Of a stretch of 21,607 nt of DNA, positions 20,938 to 21,607 are shown one piece after another. Below the pieces are notes generated by a model. That model did not search any database. It was given only the letters and a program-made list of their open reading frames with translations, and was not told the origin of the DNA. Origin of the DNA: Scatosoma sp045645245 (lineage in GTDB: Bacteria; Bacillota; Clostridia; Christensenellales; Borkfalkiaceae); contig JAZRIK010000031.1 in NCBI GenBank assembly GCA_045645245.1, positions 1-21,607 of the forward strand. The letters run 5' to 3'. A program made the translations under genes and the position numbers. Within the stretch, counting starts at the first letter, position 1. Every line of letters begins with the position of its first letter.

Positions 20938-21607
20938 TTACGGCACAAAATCGAATTCTACGTCGCCGATGGATACCGTATCCCCTTCTTGGCAGCCCAT
21001 TTTGGAAAGCGCCTTGATAACGCCGCGCAGGCGCAATACTTTTTGGAAATACAGCATGGAATCGGGATTGTTCAAAACGACGTTACGGCAAAGCATATCC
21101 ACCAAACCGCCGACAACCACGTACACGCCGTCCTCGTCCTTGAAAATTTCAAAGCTCAAATCGTCGTTTGCCTTGTATTCGAATTCTTCTTCCACAGGGA
21201 TAGGTTCAACGGGTGGCAATTCCGCAAGCACGGCCAAAATCCCTTCGACAAGCTCTCTCGTGCCTTCGCCCGAAAGCGCGGTAATGGGGAAAATCTTATA
21301 CTTTCTGCCATACTTTTTCTTAAACGCTTTCAAATTATCTTCCGCGCCGTATACGTCGCACTTGTTACATACAACAATTTGCGGGCGAGAAGCCAACTCT
21401 TTACTAAATTCTTTCAACTCCGCGTTGATTTTCTTGAAATCTTCGATAGGATCACGACCCTCACAGCCCGAAATATCGATTACGTGGCAGAGCATACGCG
21501 TTCTTTCGATATGGCGCAAGAAATCGTGACCGAGCCCCGCACCCTGCGCCGCGCCTTCGATAAGTAAGTGGGATCGTAGCCATGTCGTTCTGTGAGCCAA
21601 GGGGTTG
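20938..21607 (-). CDS. obg: GTPase Obg/CgtA, N-terminally incomplete at the contig end
   Basis: Obg is a ribosome-associated GTPase acting in 50S assembly and stress response. From about 21564 down, the frame shows LIEGAAQGAGLGHDFLRHIE (just after G3), NKCD (G4), TALSGEG (G5) and the C-terminal OCT domain (FEIFKDEDGVYVVVGG to the end). The expected G3 residues DxPG are not readable in frame: the last 43 bases give TTWLRSHL before LIEG. In the next frame the bases read MATIPL, near the usual MADIPGL, suggesting an indel or mis-assembled end. The N-terminal Obg fold and G1/G2 lie outside. Confidence 0.9.
   Translation of the reverse strand, partial: NPLAHRTTWLRSHLLIEGAAQGAGLGHDFLRHIERTRMLCHVIDISGCEGRDPIEDFKKINAELKEFSKELASRPQIVVCNKCDVYGAEDNLKAFKKKYGRKYKIFPITALSGEGTRELVEGILAVLAELPPVEPIPVEEEFEYKANDDLSFEIFKDEDGVYVVVGGLVDMLCRNVVLNNPDSMLYFQKVLRLRGVIKALSKMGCQEGDTVSIGDVEFDFVP

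Noticed and set aside
20713..21567. 284-residue plus-strand frame antisense to obg and yhbY
   Set aside because: Shadow of the minus-strand genes; no family, no ribosome site, composition driven by codons of obg.

Overview
The window looks like a contig from an uncultured Clostridia-like bacterium (Bacillota). The support is conserved gene order (pyrH-frr-uppS-cdsA-dxr and rpmG-secE-nusG-rplKAJL), strong Shine-Dalgarno sites, textbook vegetative promoters (TTGACA-17-TATAAT, often with a TGn extension), U-tailed terminators, an L10-type leader with an attenuator, and families common in that phylum (YwaF/TIGR02206, DUF975, SipW-like peptidase, DUF6809-like). Taxonomy below class cannot be read from the sequence. 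No rRNA, tRNA, CRISPR array, insertion sequence or prophage was seen.

Layout. 1-1168 is one open frame that starts as dxr and ends as the C-terminus of a phenylacetate-CoA ligase, almost certainly a chimeric contig end. 1171-4157 holds cdsA, uppS, frr and pyrH (all minus), linking nucleotide supply, ribosome recycling, undecaprenyl and phospholipid precursors, and isoprenoids. 4287-5999 has a divergent cyclophilin-like lipoprotein and a YwaF-type membrane protein, each with its own promoter. 6183-9598 is the rplL-rplJ-rplA-rplK-nusG-secE-rpmG operon (minus), with an internal promoter, an L10 leader and an attenuator before rplJ. It ends in a terminator after rplL rather than running into rpoBC. 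9792-12819 is a four-gene operon (small basic protein, SipW-like signal peptidase, DUF975 membrane protein, PLP aminotransferase). 13028-14401 is a COG2509-type flavoprotein, divergent from a nucleotidase/guanylate-kinase-like fusion (14739-15851). 15910-17748 is a cytoplasmic GH20 hexosaminidase divergent from a GNAT acetyltransferase and an SDR oxidoreductase. 19296-19886 is a divergent XRE regulator/DUF6809-like pair with twin operators. 19974-21607 carries grpE, yhbY and a C-terminal obg fragment.

Most of the window is conserved housekeeping. The points most worth a second look are the nucleotidase/GMK-like fusion that has lost the usual GMP-phosphate arginines, the twin-operator XRE pair, the promoter/hairpin overlaps before rplJ and rpmG, the degenerate cyclophilin lipoprotein, and abnormal sequence at both ends. 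I see no convincing new multi-gene system.
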